A stretch of DNA of 29,136 nt from JARRON01 sp037383845 (GCA_037383845.1 JARRON010000027.1:1-29136), one strand, 5' to 3'. Counted from the stretch's first letter, positions 7,629 to 15,734 are shown. Program-made: numbers and translations. The notes: a model not told the origin generated them from the sequence alone.

Positions 7629-8192
7629 ATGAGCCAGGCCAGTGACCTTACCGGCCAGTTCCTGATCGCCATGCCCGCCATGGGCGATCCGAACTTCGAT
7701 CACACGGTCAGCTTCATCTGCGAGCACAGCGACCAGGGCGCCCTTGGCATCGTGGTGAACCGGCCCACGGACATGACGCTGGGGGAAGTGCTCGGACAGA
7801 TGCAGCTGGACCTCTCCGACGCGGATATTGCCGGACAGCCGGTTCTGCAGGGCGGCCCCGTGCAGCCCGAGCGCGGCTTCGTGATCCACGAGTCAGATGC
7901 CCGGTACGACTCCACGCTGGAGCTGGACAGCGGCATCCGGGTGACCACCTCCCGGGACATCCTGGAAGCCCTTGCCCGGGGGGAGGGCCCGCCCCGGGTG
8001 CAGCTCGCGCTCGGCTACGCCGGCTGGGGCGCCGGACAGCTGGAGGACGAAATGGCCGCCAACGCCTGGCTGACCGTTCCCGCCACCGCCGAGCTCATCT
8101 TCTCCACCCCCTACGAGCGTCGCTGGGAATCCGCGGCCCGACTCCTCGGCATCGACATCCGGGCCATCGGGCCCGAGGCGGGGCACGCCTGA
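7629..8192 (+). CDS. yqgE: YqgE/AlgH family protein (UPF0301)
   Basis: This 187-residue protein is full length for the UPF0301 family. Visible signatures are LTGQFLIAMPAMGDPNFDHT near the start, ALGIVVNRPTDMTLGEVL, VLQGGPVQPERGFVIHE and LGYAGWGAGQLEDEMAANAW. The molecular function is unknown; the Pseudomonas homologue AlgH was named for an effect on alginate regulation. AGGAG six bases upstream supports the ATG at 7629. The gene is almost always next to ruvX, as here: its stop TGA shares bases with the probable CTG start of ruvX. The protein is predicted to be soluble, with no signal peptide. Confidence 0.95.
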   Translation: MSQASDLTGQFLIAMPAMGDPNFDHTVSFICEHSDQGALGIVVNRPTDMTLGEVLGQMQLDLSDADIAGQPVLQGGPVQPERGFVIHESDARYDSTLELDSGIRVTTSRDILEALARGEGPPRVQLALGYAGWGAGQLEDEMAANAWLTVPATAELIFSTPYERRWESAARLLGIDIRAIGPEAGHA

Positions 8193-8626
8193 CCGGTCCC
8201 GCCGAGACCGTCCTCGCCTTCGACTACGGCCGGCGCAGAATCGGCGTCGCCGTGGCCAACACCCTCACCCGCAGCGCCCAGCCCCTGGCCACCATGGACC
8301 GCGGCCGGGGCGGGCCTGACTGGGATGCCATCGGCGCCCTGGTCAAGGAATGGGCACCCGGCCGCCTGGTGGTCGGCGTGCCCTATAATGCCGACGGCTC
8401 CGAGACCGGGCTGGGCAGGGAAGCCGCGCGCTTCGCCCGCCGGCTCTCGGGACGGTTCGGACTTCCCGTGGACACGCTCGACGAACGGCTCTCGTCAGCA
8501 GAAGCTGAGGATCGGCTCCGGGAGGCCAGGAGCACCGGCGTGCGGCGCCGCCGGGTGGACAAGCAGGACGTGGATCGCGCCGCCGCCGCGGTGATCCTGC
8601 AAAGCTGGCTGGAAAACCATGACTGA
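8189..8626 (+). CDS. ruvX: RuvX/YqgF family Holliday-junction-resolvase-like protein, probable CTG start
   Basis: The protein has an RNase H-like fold: VLAFDYGRRRIGVAVA holds the first catalytic Asp (D12), VVGVPYNADGSETG follows, then DTLDERLSSAEAEDRLR and the final Asp in KQDVDRAAAAVIL. YqgF proteins act in 16S rRNA 5' maturation and have been called Holliday junction resolvases. The only normal start downstream, GTG 8252, would delete the essential FDYG motif. No in-frame ATG, GTG or TTG exists upstream before the reading runs deep into yqgE. CTG 8189, forming a CTGA overlap with the yqgE stop and preceded by GAGGCGGGG, gives 145 residues, the normal family length. The gene overlaps pyrB by eight bases; no pyrR lies between. 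Confidence 0.88.
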   Translation: MTGPAETVLAFDYGRRRIGVAVANTLTRSAQPLATMDRGRGGPDWDAIGALVKEWAPGRLVVGVPYNADGSETGLGREAARFARRLSGRFGLPVDTLDERLSSAEAEDRLREARSTGVRRRRVDKQDVDRAAAAVILQSWLENHD

Positions 8627-9581
8627 CTCCGTCTCCCAGTTCGACTCGCGCGGCGGTCTTCGCCACCTGGTGACCCTGAAGGACATGCCCCGGGACATCC
8701 TGGTGGCCCTTCTGGACCGGGCCGAGGCGCTGCTGACCCCCTTCGGCGACCTGCCGGCGCGGAGCGGCGTCCTGGCCGGCCGGACGGTGGCCAACCTGTT
8801 CTTCGAGCCCAGCACCCGCACCCGAGCCTCCTTCGAGCTCGCGGCACGGCGCCTCGGGGCGGACGTGCTCAGCCTGGACGTCGGCACCTCTTCCCGGGCC
8901 AAGGGGGAGAGCCTCGTGGACACCATCTGGACCCTGCAGGCCATGCAGGTGGACGTCTTCGTGGTTCGGGACGCCCAGTCCGGCGTGCCCGCGTACATCT
9001 GTGAGCACGTCGCTCCCCACGTGTGTGTGCTGAATGCCGGCGAGTCCCATCTCAACCATCCGACCCAGGGCCTGCTGGATACCCTCACGATACGGCGGCA
9101 CAAGCCTCGGCTGGACGAAATCGTGGTGACGATCCTCGGCGACATCGAGCATTCCCGCGTTGCCCGGTCCGCCCACCACGCCCTCTCGACCCTGGGCGTG
9201 GGCGAACTGCGCCTGGTCGCGCCGGCGGCGCTGGCGCCGGACCCGGCAGAGTTCCCGGGAGCCGTCATGATGGATTCCGCGGACGAGGGCGTGCGGGACG
9301 CGGACGTGGTCATGGCTCTCAGGATCCAGCGGGAGCGGCTTGAGAAGGACGCGGGGCCGGATCCCGAGGCCTTCCACCGGGAGTTCGGGCTGACCGAAGA
9401 ACGCCTGGGCCTGGCGCGGCCCGACGCCATCGTGATGCATCCCGGCCCCATGAACCGGGGCGTGGAAATCGCCAGTTCCGTGGCCGACTGCCCCCGGTCT
9501 GTCATTACCGAGCAGGTAACCCACGGGGTGGCGGTTCGCATGGCCGTGATGGAAACCGTCATGCGGAACATGCACGGCTGA
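8619..9581 (+). CDS. pyrB: Aspartate carbamoyltransferase catalytic chain
   Basis: This 320-residue cytosolic enzyme makes N-carbamoyl-aspartate from carbamoyl phosphate and aspartate, the first committed pyrimidine step. Motifs include FFEPSTRTRASFE (STRTR at 65-69, carbamoyl phosphate binding), the active-site loop SRAKGES (92-98), HLNHPTQGLLDTL (HPTQ 147-150) and HPGPMNRGVEI near the C terminus. The ATG at 8619 lies inside the end of ruvX, indicating coupling. In Pseudomonas this locus reads pyrR-pyrB-pyrC', where the inactive dihydroorotase homologue PyrC' stabilises PyrB; here both pyrR and pyrC' are absent. No pyrI regulatory chain follows either, so this ATCase may act alone or use a partner encoded elsewhere. 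Confidence 0.96.
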   Translation: MTDSVSQFDSRGGLRHLVTLKDMPRDILVALLDRAEALLTPFGDLPARSGVLAGRTVANLFFEPSTRTRASFELAARRLGADVLSLDVGTSSRAKGESLVDTIWTLQAMQVDVFVVRDAQSGVPAYICEHVAPHVCVLNAGESHLNHPTQGLLDTLTIRRHKPRLDEIVVTILGDIEHSRVARSAHHALSTLGVGELRLVAPAALAPDPAEFPGAVMMDSADEGVRDADVVMALRIQRERLEKDAGPDPEAFHREFGLTEERLGLARPDAIVMHPGPMNRGVEIASSVADCPRSVITEQVTHGVAVRMAVMETVMRNMHG

Positions 9582-9605
9582 TGCCGCCGGGCCCCCAGGG
9601 CCCGT

Positions 9606-9614
9606 TGATATACT
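9606..9614 (+). promoter_or_regulatory. Candidate extended -10 promoter for the pyrK-like gene
   Basis: TGA followed by TATACT (9609-9614) forms a TGn extended -10 with five of six matches to TATAAT, in the 60-base gap between pyrB and the pyrK-like gene. No convincing -35 is present. Transcription would begin about 20 bases before the ATG at 9642. Confidence 0.4.
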
Positions 9615-9641
9615 TGCCGCCGCCCTGCCAAGGACCCCGGC

Positions 9642-10532
9642 ATGAACGACAAGCCCCATCGCGGAACCGTTTTCCTGGAAGACGCCGAGGTGCTGGACGT
9701 CCAGTCCTGGCCCGGTCAGCAGTTCATCATGCGCCTGCGCGCGCCGAAGTGCGCTTCCCGGGCGCGGCCGGGCAGCTTCGCCCACGTGACCTGCGATCCC
9801 GGCCTGCCCATGCGCCGGCCCCTGTCGCTGATGCGGGCCGACCCGGCCACCGGGGTCATCGAATTCCTGTTCAAGATCGTGGGCGAGGGCCTTGCCCTGC
9901 TCGCCCGGCGCCGGCCGGGAGAATCCGTGAGCGTCCTGGGGCCCATCGGACGGCCCTTTGCGCCCAGCCCGGGCCGCTCCCGCCCCCTCCTGATTGGCGG
10001 AGGCGTGGGGATCCCGCCCATGGTGTTTCTGGCCGAAGCGATGGCCGGCCAGTCGTCGGACCGGCTGGAGCCGCTGGTGCTGATGGGCTCCGAGATCCCT
10101 TTCCCTTTCGACGTCACTCCGTCCCGGCTGCCGGTGGCCGGCGTGCCGCCCGAGGCCGGCGGCGCCATGCCGCTGATGGAATCACTTGGCGTTCCGTCCC
10201 GGCTCGCCAGTGCGGCGAGCCTGGAGGGGACCTTCCCCGGCTTCGTCACGGACCTGGCCCTGCACTGGCTGCGGTCCCTGTCCGCCGGGGCGCTCCGCCA
10301 GGTTGAGGTCTTCGCCTGCGGACCGACGCCGATGCTGGCGGCCTGCGCCAGACTTGCCCGTGAGTTCGGCCTGCCCTGCCAGGTGTCCCTGGAGGAGTAC
10401 ATGGCCTGCGCGGTGGGAGGATGTGCCGGCTGCACGGTCCAGGTGATGACCGCGGGCGGGCCGGCGATGAAGCGAGTCTGCGTGGACGGTCCCGTTTTCG
10501 ACGCCGGGGCCGTGTTCCCACCGGCGGCCTGA
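9642..10532 (+). CDS. pyrK: Dihydroorotate dehydrogenase electron transfer subunit (PyrK-type flavoprotein)
   Basis: This 296-residue protein has the ferredoxin-reductase-like layout of PyrK. The FAD-binding part carries MRRPLSLM (RRPLS 58-62). The nucleotide-binding part carries LLIGGGVGIPPMVFLAEAM (GGGVG 119-123) and ACGPTPML. The [2Fe-2S] cluster segment has C256, C261, C264 and C280 in EEYMACAVGGCAGCTVQV and KRVCVDGPVFDA. In class 1B enzymes PyrK passes electrons from dihydroorotate oxidation to NAD. Most gammaproteobacteria instead use a quinone-linked PyrD that needs no PyrK, and no pyrD is in this window. The position after pyrB supports a pyrimidine role, but an electron-transfer subunit for another oxidoreductase is possible. 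AAGGA lies eight bases before the ATG. Confidence 0.88.
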   Translation: MNDKPHRGTVFLEDAEVLDVQSWPGQQFIMRLRAPKCASRARPGSFAHVTCDPGLPMRRPLSLMRADPATGVIEFLFKIVGEGLALLARRRPGESVSVLGPIGRPFAPSPGRSRPLLIGGGVGIPPMVFLAEAMAGQSSDRLEPLVLMGSEIPFPFDVTPSRLPVAGVPPEAGGAMPLMESLGVPSRLASAASLEGTFPGFVTDLALHWLRSLSAGALRQVEVFACGPTPMLAACARLAREFGLPCQVSLEEYMACAVGGCAGCTVQVMTAGGPAMKRVCVDGPVFDAGAVFPPAA

Positions 10533-10611
10533 CCGGCGGGTGCGATGCTCCCGGCCCGCAGGTAAGGCCGGCGGAATGCAGACCGCGGGACGTCAGAGAG
10601 CCGGAACCCCG

Positions 10612-10633
10612 CGGGACGGACAAGCGCGTCCCG
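10612..10633. terminator. Weak hairpin between convergent pyrK and pilU-like genes
   Basis: CGGGACG (10612-10618) and CGTCCCG (10627-10633) form a perfect 7-bp stem with an 8-base loop just before the stop of the minus-strand ATPase gene. No T run follows on either strand, so termination is only suggested by its place between convergent genes. The rest of the 102-base gap shows nothing clear. Confidence 0.3.
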
Positions 10634-10634
10634 G

Positions 10635-11735
10635 TCAGCCGAAGTTGATGCGAGCCTCCAGGTCGACGCTCGAATCGGCGTAGGCCAGGGCGTCTTCGAG
10701 GGTGATCCGGCCTTCCTTGTACAGGCGATACAGGGCCATGTCGAAGCTCTGGATGCCTTCCTGGGTGGTCTCCCGCAGTGCCGTCTTGATCCCGCCGACG
10801 TCGCCCTTGAGCATGAGCTCCGCCACGTAGGGGGTGTTCATCATGACCTCCACGGCAGCCACCCGGCGGCCGTCCTGTCCGGGCACCAGCCGCTGGGCGA
10901 TGACCGCCGTGAGGTAGTGGGACAGGTCCATGAAGATCTGCGGGTGCTGCTGCTGCGGAAACATGTTGATGATCCGGTCCAGCGTCTCCGCCGCGTTGTT
11001 GGCGTGCAGCGTACCCAGGGCAAGGTGGCCGGTCCCGGAGAGGGTAATGGCCGCCTCCATGGTTTCCTTGTCCCGGATCTCGCCGATCAGAAGGACATCG
11101 GGCGCCGCCCGCATGGCGCTCTTGAGCGCCCGCGCGTATGAATGGGTGTCCAGGCCAAGTTCCCGCTGATTGACGATGGACTTCTTGTTCGGGTGGAGGA
11201 ACTCAATGGGATCCTCCACCGTGATGATGTGGTCGCTGCAGTTTTCGTTGCGGTGATTGATCATGCCCGCCAGGGTGGTGGACTTGCCGGAGCCCGTCGC
11301 ACCCACCATCAGAACCATGCCCCGCTTGCGCATGGCCAGTTCCTTGAGCACCGGCGGCAGGCCCAGCTCGTCCAGCACGGGCATGTCCAGGGTGATGTAC
11401 CGCAGCACCAGGGCCAGGTTGCCCCTCTGGTAGAAAGCATTGGCCCGGAACCGGCCCAGCCCCGTCTCGCTGATGGCGAAGTCCAGCTCCAGCTCCTTGT
11501 CCAGCTGCTCCCGCTGCTGCTGGGTCATCACCGTGCGGACAATCTGGTTGACCGTCTCCAGGGTCAGGATCTCCTTGCCCACCGGGATGATGCGCCCCTC
11601 GATCTTTATCTTGATGGGCGCGTTGGGCGTGAAGAACAGGTCCGAGGCCTGTTTCTCCACCATGAGCTTCAGGTAGGGCCGGAGGTTGAACAGCGCCGGC
11701 CGCTCGGGTGCGGTGACCTCTTCCGGTGCTCCCAT
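10635..11735 (-). CDS. PilT/PilU-family retraction ATPase, third paralogue
   Basis: This 366-residue hexameric AAA-type ATPase belongs to the pilus retraction family. The PAS-like N-terminal region carries LMVEKQASDLFF. The motor domain has Walker A VGATGSGKST (144-153), the Asp box HIITVEDPIEFLH, Walker B DVLLIGEIRDKETM and the His box GHLALGTLHANNAAETLDRI. The C-terminal end LEDALAYADSSVDLEARI resembles PilU (ADS..E.RLRI) more than PilT, so it is best called a second PilU-like protein. ATG 11735 is chosen because AAGGAGG lies nine bases upstream, inside the end of pilU; the longer frame to 11861 has no such support. It follows pilU by four bases, so it is the last gene of a three-ATPase operon. 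Its exact role is unknown. Confidence 0.92.
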   Translation of the reverse strand: MGAPEEVTAPERPALFNLRPYLKLMVEKQASDLFFTPNAPIKIKIEGRIIPVGKEILTLETVNQIVRTVMTQQQREQLDKELELDFAISETGLGRFRANAFYQRGNLALVLRYITLDMPVLDELGLPPVLKELAMRKRGMVLMVGATGSGKSTTLAGMINHRNENCSDHIITVEDPIEFLHPNKKSIVNQRELGLDTHSYARALKSAMRAAPDVLLIGEIRDKETMEAAITLSGTGHLALGTLHANNAAETLDRIINMFPQQQHPQIFMDLSHYLTAVIAQRLVPGQDGRRVAAVEVMMNTPYVAELMLKGDVGGIKTALRETTQEGIQSFDMALYRLYKEGRITLEDALAYADSSVDLEARINFG

Positions 11736-11739
11736 GTCC

Positions 11740-12909
11740 TCAGGCCTCCTTGCCGTAGTGCTGTGCCTTGGCCTCGTCGGCCAGCCGCAGGCTTTCCGCG
11801 CCGTCGTCCCGGGACTTGAAGTCCCGCTTGCTCTCCAGCTTGATGCGCAGACGAAGCTCATTGCGGGAATCGGCGTTTCTCAGGGCGTCCTCGTAGGAGA
11901 TCTTGCCGTCCTCGAACAGGTCGAACAGGGCCTGGTCGAACGTCTTCATGCCCAGGCGGTTGGACCGGGACATGACTTCCTTGAGCTGGTGCACCTCGCC
12001 CTTGAAGATCAGGTCGGAGATCAGCGGCGAGGCCAGCATGATTTCCATCGCCGCAATCCGTCCCTTGCCCTCGGAGCGGGGCAGCAGCCGCTGGGCCACG
12101 ATGCCCTTGACGTTCAGTGAAAGGTCCATCAGCAGCTGATCCCGCTTTTCTTCCGGGAAGAAGTTGATGATGCGGTCCAGGGCCTGGTTGGCGCTGTTGG
12201 CATGCAGCGTGGCCAGGCACAGGTGACCGGTCTCGGCGAACTGGATGCCGTATTCCATGGTGTCCCGGTCCCGGATCTCGCCGATCAGGATGACGTCCGG
12301 CGCCTGCCGCAGGGTGTTCTTCAGGGCCACGCCCCAGGAATCGGTGTCCATGCCCACTTCCCGCTGCGTGACAACGCAGTGCCTGTGGGTGTGCACGTAC
12401 TCCACCGGGTCCTCGATGGTGATGATGTGCCCGCGGGAATTCTCGTTCCGGTAGCCGATCATGGCCGCCAGGGTCGTGGACTTACCGCTGCCGGTGCCGC
12501 CGACGATGATGACCAGGCCGCGCTTGGTCATGGCCACGTCCTTCAGCACGGGCGGCAGCTCCAGCTCCTCGAAGGTCGGGATCTTCGTGTTGATGGTCCG
12601 GAACACGGCGCCGGCGTGGCCCTGCTGGATGAAAGCGCTGACGCGGAAACGGCCGATCCTCGGCGGCGCAATGGCGAAGTTGCACTCCTTGGTGGCGTCG
12701 AACTCCTTCGTCTGCCGGTCGTTCATGATCGAGCGCACGAGGGCGGCGCTCTGCTGCGGGGTCAGGGCCTGGTCGTTGACCGCCTTGACCCGCCCGTCCA
12801 CCTTGATGGCCGGGGGAAAGCCGGAGGTGAGGAAGAGGTCGGACCCCTTCACCTCGACGAGCTTGCCGAGCAGATCGTGAATGAACCTGATTGCCTGATC
12901 GCGTTCCAT
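11740..12909 (-). CDS. pilU: PilU twitching motility ATPase
   Basis: This 389-residue protein matches PilU in length and sequence style. Walker A is VGGTGSGKST (about 136-145), the Asp box is HIITIEDPVEYVH, Walker B is DVILIGEIRDRDTM and the His box is GHLCLATLHANSANQALDRI. The PilU-like tail YEDALRNADSRNELRLRIKL is followed by a charged extension of about 30 residues. PilU works with PilT to retract pili under load. The ATG at 12909 follows the pilT stop by 44 bases. The gene's last codons contain the ribosome site of the next ATPase gene, so downstream translation is probably coupled. Confidence 0.95.
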   Translation of the reverse strand: MERDQAIRFIHDLLGKLVEVKGSDLFLTSGFPPAIKVDGRVKAVNDQALTPQQSAALVRSIMNDRQTKEFDATKECNFAIAPPRIGRFRVSAFIQQGHAGAVFRTINTKIPTFEELELPPVLKDVAMTKRGLVIIVGGTGSGKSTTLAAMIGYRNENSRGHIITIEDPVEYVHTHRHCVVTQREVGMDTDSWGVALKNTLRQAPDVILIGEIRDRDTMEYGIQFAETGHLCLATLHANSANQALDRIINFFPEEKRDQLLMDLSLNVKGIVAQRLLPRSEGKGRIAAMEIMLASPLISDLIFKGEVHQLKEVMSRSNRLGMKTFDQALFDLFEDGKISYEDALRNADSRNELRLRIKLESKRDFKSRDDGAESLRLADEAKAQHYGKEA

Positions 12910-12953
12910 AGTCAGCTACCTGGCGCCGCTGCCGGCGACCCTGGGAGAACGGT

Positions 12954-13994
12954 CTAGAAGCCTTCCTTGTTCTGCGCCTTGTAACGGGCTTCCTCGCGGG
13001 TGACGAGGCCCTTGCGCAGCAGGTCGGAGAGGCACTGGTCGAGTGTCTGCATGCCGGCCGCCTGGCCGGTCTGGATGGCGGAATACATCTGGGCGATCTT
13101 GCCCTCGCGGATGAGATTCCGGATGGCCGCGGTGCCGATCATGATCTCGTGGGCAGCGATCCGCCCGCCGCCGATGCGCTTGAGAAGCGTCTGGCTGATG
13201 ACGGCGCGAAGCGACTCCGAGAGCATGGACCGCACCATCTCCTTCTCGCCGGCAGGAAACACGTCAACCACCCGGTCGATGGTCTTCGCCGCGGAACTGG
13301 TGTGCAGCGTTCCGAACACCAGGTGGCCGGTTTCCGCCGCCGTCAGCGCCAGCCGGATCGTCTCAAGGTCGCGCATCTCGCCCACCAGGATCACGTCCGG
13401 GTCCTCGCGCAGCGCGGAGCGCAGGGCCTCGTTGAAGCCCAGGGTGTCCCGGTGCACTTCCCGCTGGTTGATCAGGGACTTCTTGCTCTCGTGGACGAAC
13501 TCGATGGGGTCCTCGATGGTGAGGATGTGGTCCGGGCGGTTGTTGTTCACGTGGTCGATCATCGCCGCCAGGGTCGTGGACTTGCCCGAACCCGTGGGCC
13601 CGGTGACCAGCACGATGCCCCGCGGATACATGGAGATGTCCTTGAAGATCTTCGGCGCCTCGAGATCATCCAGCGTCATGATCCTGGACGGGATGGTCCG
13701 GAAGACCGCGCCGGCGCCCCGGTGCTGGTTGAAGGCGTTGACCCGGAACCTCGCAAGGTCGGGGATCTCGAACGAAAAGTCAGTCTCGAAGAACTCTTCA
13801 TAGTCCTTCCGCTGCTTGTCGTTCATGATGTCGTATACCATGCTGTGCACTTCCTTGTGCGTCAGCGCCGGCATATTGACGCGCTTAACGTCGCCGTCGA
13901 TGCGGATGATCGGCGGCACTCCCGACGACAGGTGCAGGTCGGAAGCGTTGTTCTTCACCGAGAAGCGGAGCAGCTGTTCGATGTCTACGGCCAT
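12954..13994 (-). CDS. pilT: PilT twitching motility (pilus retraction) ATPase
   Basis: This 346-residue protein is a typical PilT. It starts MAVDIEQLLRFSVKNNASDL and has Walker A TGPTGSGKST (131-140), the Asp box HILTIEDPIEFVHE, Walker B DVILVGEMRDLETI with catalytic Glu206, the His box ETGHLVFGTLH (221-231) and the C-terminal AIRNLIREGKIAQMYSAIQT segment required for retraction in PilT. It powers disassembly of the pilus fibre from the inner-membrane base. It heads the pilT-pilU-PilU-like operon and is divergent from yggS, the same arrangement as in Pseudomonas. AAAAAGGGA lies upstream of the ATG at 13994. Confidence 0.97.
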   Translation of the reverse strand: MAVDIEQLLRFSVKNNASDLHLSSGVPPIIRIDGDVKRVNMPALTHKEVHSMVYDIMNDKQRKDYEEFFETDFSFEIPDLARFRVNAFNQHRGAGAVFRTIPSRIMTLDDLEAPKIFKDISMYPRGIVLVTGPTGSGKSTTLAAMIDHVNNNRPDHILTIEDPIEFVHESKKSLINQREVHRDTLGFNEALRSALREDPDVILVGEMRDLETIRLALTAAETGHLVFGTLHTSSAAKTIDRVVDVFPAGEKEMVRSMLSESLRAVISQTLLKRIGGGRIAAHEIMIGTAAIRNLIREGKIAQMYSAIQTGQAAGMQTLDQCLSDLLRKGLVTREEARYKAQNKEGF

Positions 13995-14058
13995 CGGGGC
14001 GTCCCTTTTTGCTGCCCCGGCGCCTCGATCCTCTGGCTGGGGGGCAAGATTGAGGCGA

Positions 14059-14064
14059 AGTATA
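14059..14064 (-). promoter_or_regulatory. Candidate -10 element for pilT
   Basis: On the minus strand this reads TATACT, five of six matches to TATAAT, about 65 bases upstream of the pilT ATG in the divergent pilT-yggS region. The -35 zone holds only a weak TTTGGG-like sequence. The embedded GTATAC is palindromic, so direction is not certain. I see no convincing separate promoter for yggS. Confidence 0.35.
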
Positions 14065-14152
14065 CATAACGCCCATTCGCCCCAAATATGACCGGTTTCT
14101 CAGAATGCTACGTGCGCCGGCACACGTATTTCCTCAAGCAGGAGCGCGCGCG

Positions 14153-14836
14153 TTGAGCGGCTTCGCCGGGCGGCTGGCGGCCGTGCGCCGGAGGATCGAG
14201 AACGCGGCCCGGGCGGCGGCACGGGAGCCTGGCGCCATCACCGTCATCGGCGTAACCAAGCGCCAGCCCGCGTCGGCCGTTACCGAGGCGCTGGCCGGCG
14301 GCCTGGCGGATTTCGGCGAGAACTTCGTGCAGGAAGCCCTGGAGAAAATGGCCGCCGTGGACGATCCGCGGGCGCGCTGGCATTTCATCGGCGGCATCCA
14401 GTCGAACAAGACCCGGTCCATTGCCGAGAACTTCGCCTGGGTGCACAGCATCGACCGACTGAAGATCGCCCGCCGGCTCTCTGACCAGCGGCCGGACTCC
14501 CTGCCCCCGCTGAACGTGTGCCTGCAGGTCCACCTCGGAGGCGAGGACACGAAGTCCGGCGCACCGCCGGCGGACATCCCCGCCCTGGCCGCAGCCGTGT
14601 CGGAGCTGCCGCGCCTGGATCTGCGCGGACTGATGGCCGTGCCGCCGCCGGAAACGGACCCTGTTCTGCAGCGTGCCTGGTTCGCCAGGCTCCGGGAACT
14701 GCTGGAGGTGCTGCGCGCCGCCGGCATCGACGCAGACGTGCTGTCCATGGGCATGTCCGCCGACCTGGAGGCGGCAGTCGCAGAGGGCGCGACCCACGTC
14801 CGGATCGGGACGGCGCTGTTCGGGCCACGCTCGTGA
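14153..14836 (+). CDS. yggS: YggS family PLP-binding protein (PLP homeostasis)
   Basis: This 227-residue protein is a single alanine-racemase-like TIM barrel that binds pyridoxal phosphate and helps keep PLP and amino/keto acid pools in balance. Family motifs are VIGVTKRQP with the PLP lysine (K36), DFGENFVQEALEK, RWHFIGGIQSNKTR, HSIDRLKIA, LRGLMAVPP and MGMSADLEAAVAEGATHVRI followed by GTALFG. The start is set at TTG 14153, eight bases after AGGAG; the in-frame ATG at 14105 has no ribosome site and would make the protein unusually long. It is divergent from pilT and followed after 54 bases by proC, the common yggS-proC-yggT order. Confidence 0.94.
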   Translation: MSGFAGRLAAVRRRIENAARAAAREPGAITVIGVTKRQPASAVTEALAGGLADFGENFVQEALEKMAAVDDPRARWHFIGGIQSNKTRSIAENFAWVHSIDRLKIARRLSDQRPDSLPPLNVCLQVHLGGEDTKSGAPPADIPALAAAVSELPRLDLRGLMAVPPPETDPVLQRAWFARLRELLEVLRAAGIDADVLSMGMSADLEAAVAEGATHVRIGTALFGPRS

Positions 14837-14890
14837 GGCTGGCCGGCATGTGCCGGCATCGCTATCCTTGCCCCACGCGGGCGGAACACC

Positions 14891-15730
14891 ATGACGGACA
14901 CGCAGCAAGACATTCACATCGGCTTCATCGGCGGCGGCAACATGGCCAGAAGCCTGGCGGGCGGGCTGATCGCCGACGGCCTCCCGGCTTCCGCCATCAG
15001 TATCGCTGAGCCCGACGCCGCCCGCCGGGAATCACTGGCCGAGCGCTTCGGCGTCCGGGTCACCTCCGACAACGACGACGTGGCCCGGGCCTCCGACGTC
15101 ATCGTCCTGGCGGTCAAGCCCCAGGTGCTGGCCGAGGTGGCTTCCGCCCTCGCCCCGTCCCTTGAGGGCAGAGCACCCCTGGTGGTGTCCATCGCCGCCG
15201 GCGTACGAAGCGCGGACGTGGCCCGGTGGCTCGGCGGCGGCCTGCCCGTGGTCCGCGCCATGCCGAATACCCCGGCGCTGCTGGGCTGCGGCGCCACTGC
15301 TCTGTTTGCCGCGAAGACCGTCAGCGACAGCCACCGGGAACAGGCGGAGCGCATCCTGAGAGCCGCGGGCGCGGTGACCTGGGTGGAGGATGAAGCGCTC
15401 ATGGACCCCGTGACCGCCCTCTCGGGAAGCGGACCGGCATATTTTTTCCTGCTCATGGAGAGCATGGCCGACGCCGGCGCGGCCCTGGGCCTGTCCCGGG
15501 ACCAGTCGCGCCTGCTGGTACTGGAAACCGCACTCGGTGCGGCGAGGATGGCGATGGAAAGCGATGAAGACATCCCTGCCCTTCGCCGGGGCGTGACCTC
15601 GCCGGGCGGCACCACGGAGGCCGCGCTTCAGACCCTGGAGGCCGGCGGGTTCCGGGAACTGGTCAGGCAGGCGGTGGAAGCCGCCACGGACCGGTCCCGG
15701 GAGCTGGCCCGACAGCTGGGCGGAGATTGA
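14891..15730 (+). CDS. proC: Pyrroline-5-carboxylate reductase
   Basis: This 279-residue enzyme reduces pyrroline-5-carboxylate to proline with NAD(P)H, the last step of proline synthesis. The Rossmann motif IGFIGGGNMARSLAGGL starts at residue 10. Further signatures are VLAVKPQVL, VVRAMPNTPALLGCG, and the C-terminal dimer/active-site block TALSGSGPAYFFLLMESMAD and RRGVTSPGGTTEAAL. ATG 14891 follows yggS. The substrate can also come from ornithine through RocD, encoded at 20734-21963, although the two genes are not in one operon. It is followed after four bases by yggT. Confidence 0.97.
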   Translation: MTDTQQDIHIGFIGGGNMARSLAGGLIADGLPASAISIAEPDAARRESLAERFGVRVTSDNDDVARASDVIVLAVKPQVLAEVASALAPSLEGRAPLVVSIAAGVRSADVARWLGGGLPVVRAMPNTPALLGCGATALFAAKTVSDSHREQAERILRAAGAVTWVEDEALMDPVTALSGSGPAYFFLLMESMADAGAALGLSRDQSRLLVLETALGAARMAMESDEDIPALRRGVTSPGGTTEAALQTLEAGGFRELVRQAVEAATDRSRELARQLGGD

Positions 15731-15734
15731 ACCG

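Noticed and set aside
8619..9581. Idea that pyrB is ornithine carbamoyltransferase because of rocD in the window
   Set aside because: STRTR, SRAKGES, HLNHPTQGL and HPGPMNRG are the aspartate carbamoyltransferase signatures.
8343..9785. 480-codon minus-strand frame opposite pyrB
   Set aside because: No recognisable domain, composition of a shadow, and pyrB is unmistakable on the other strand.
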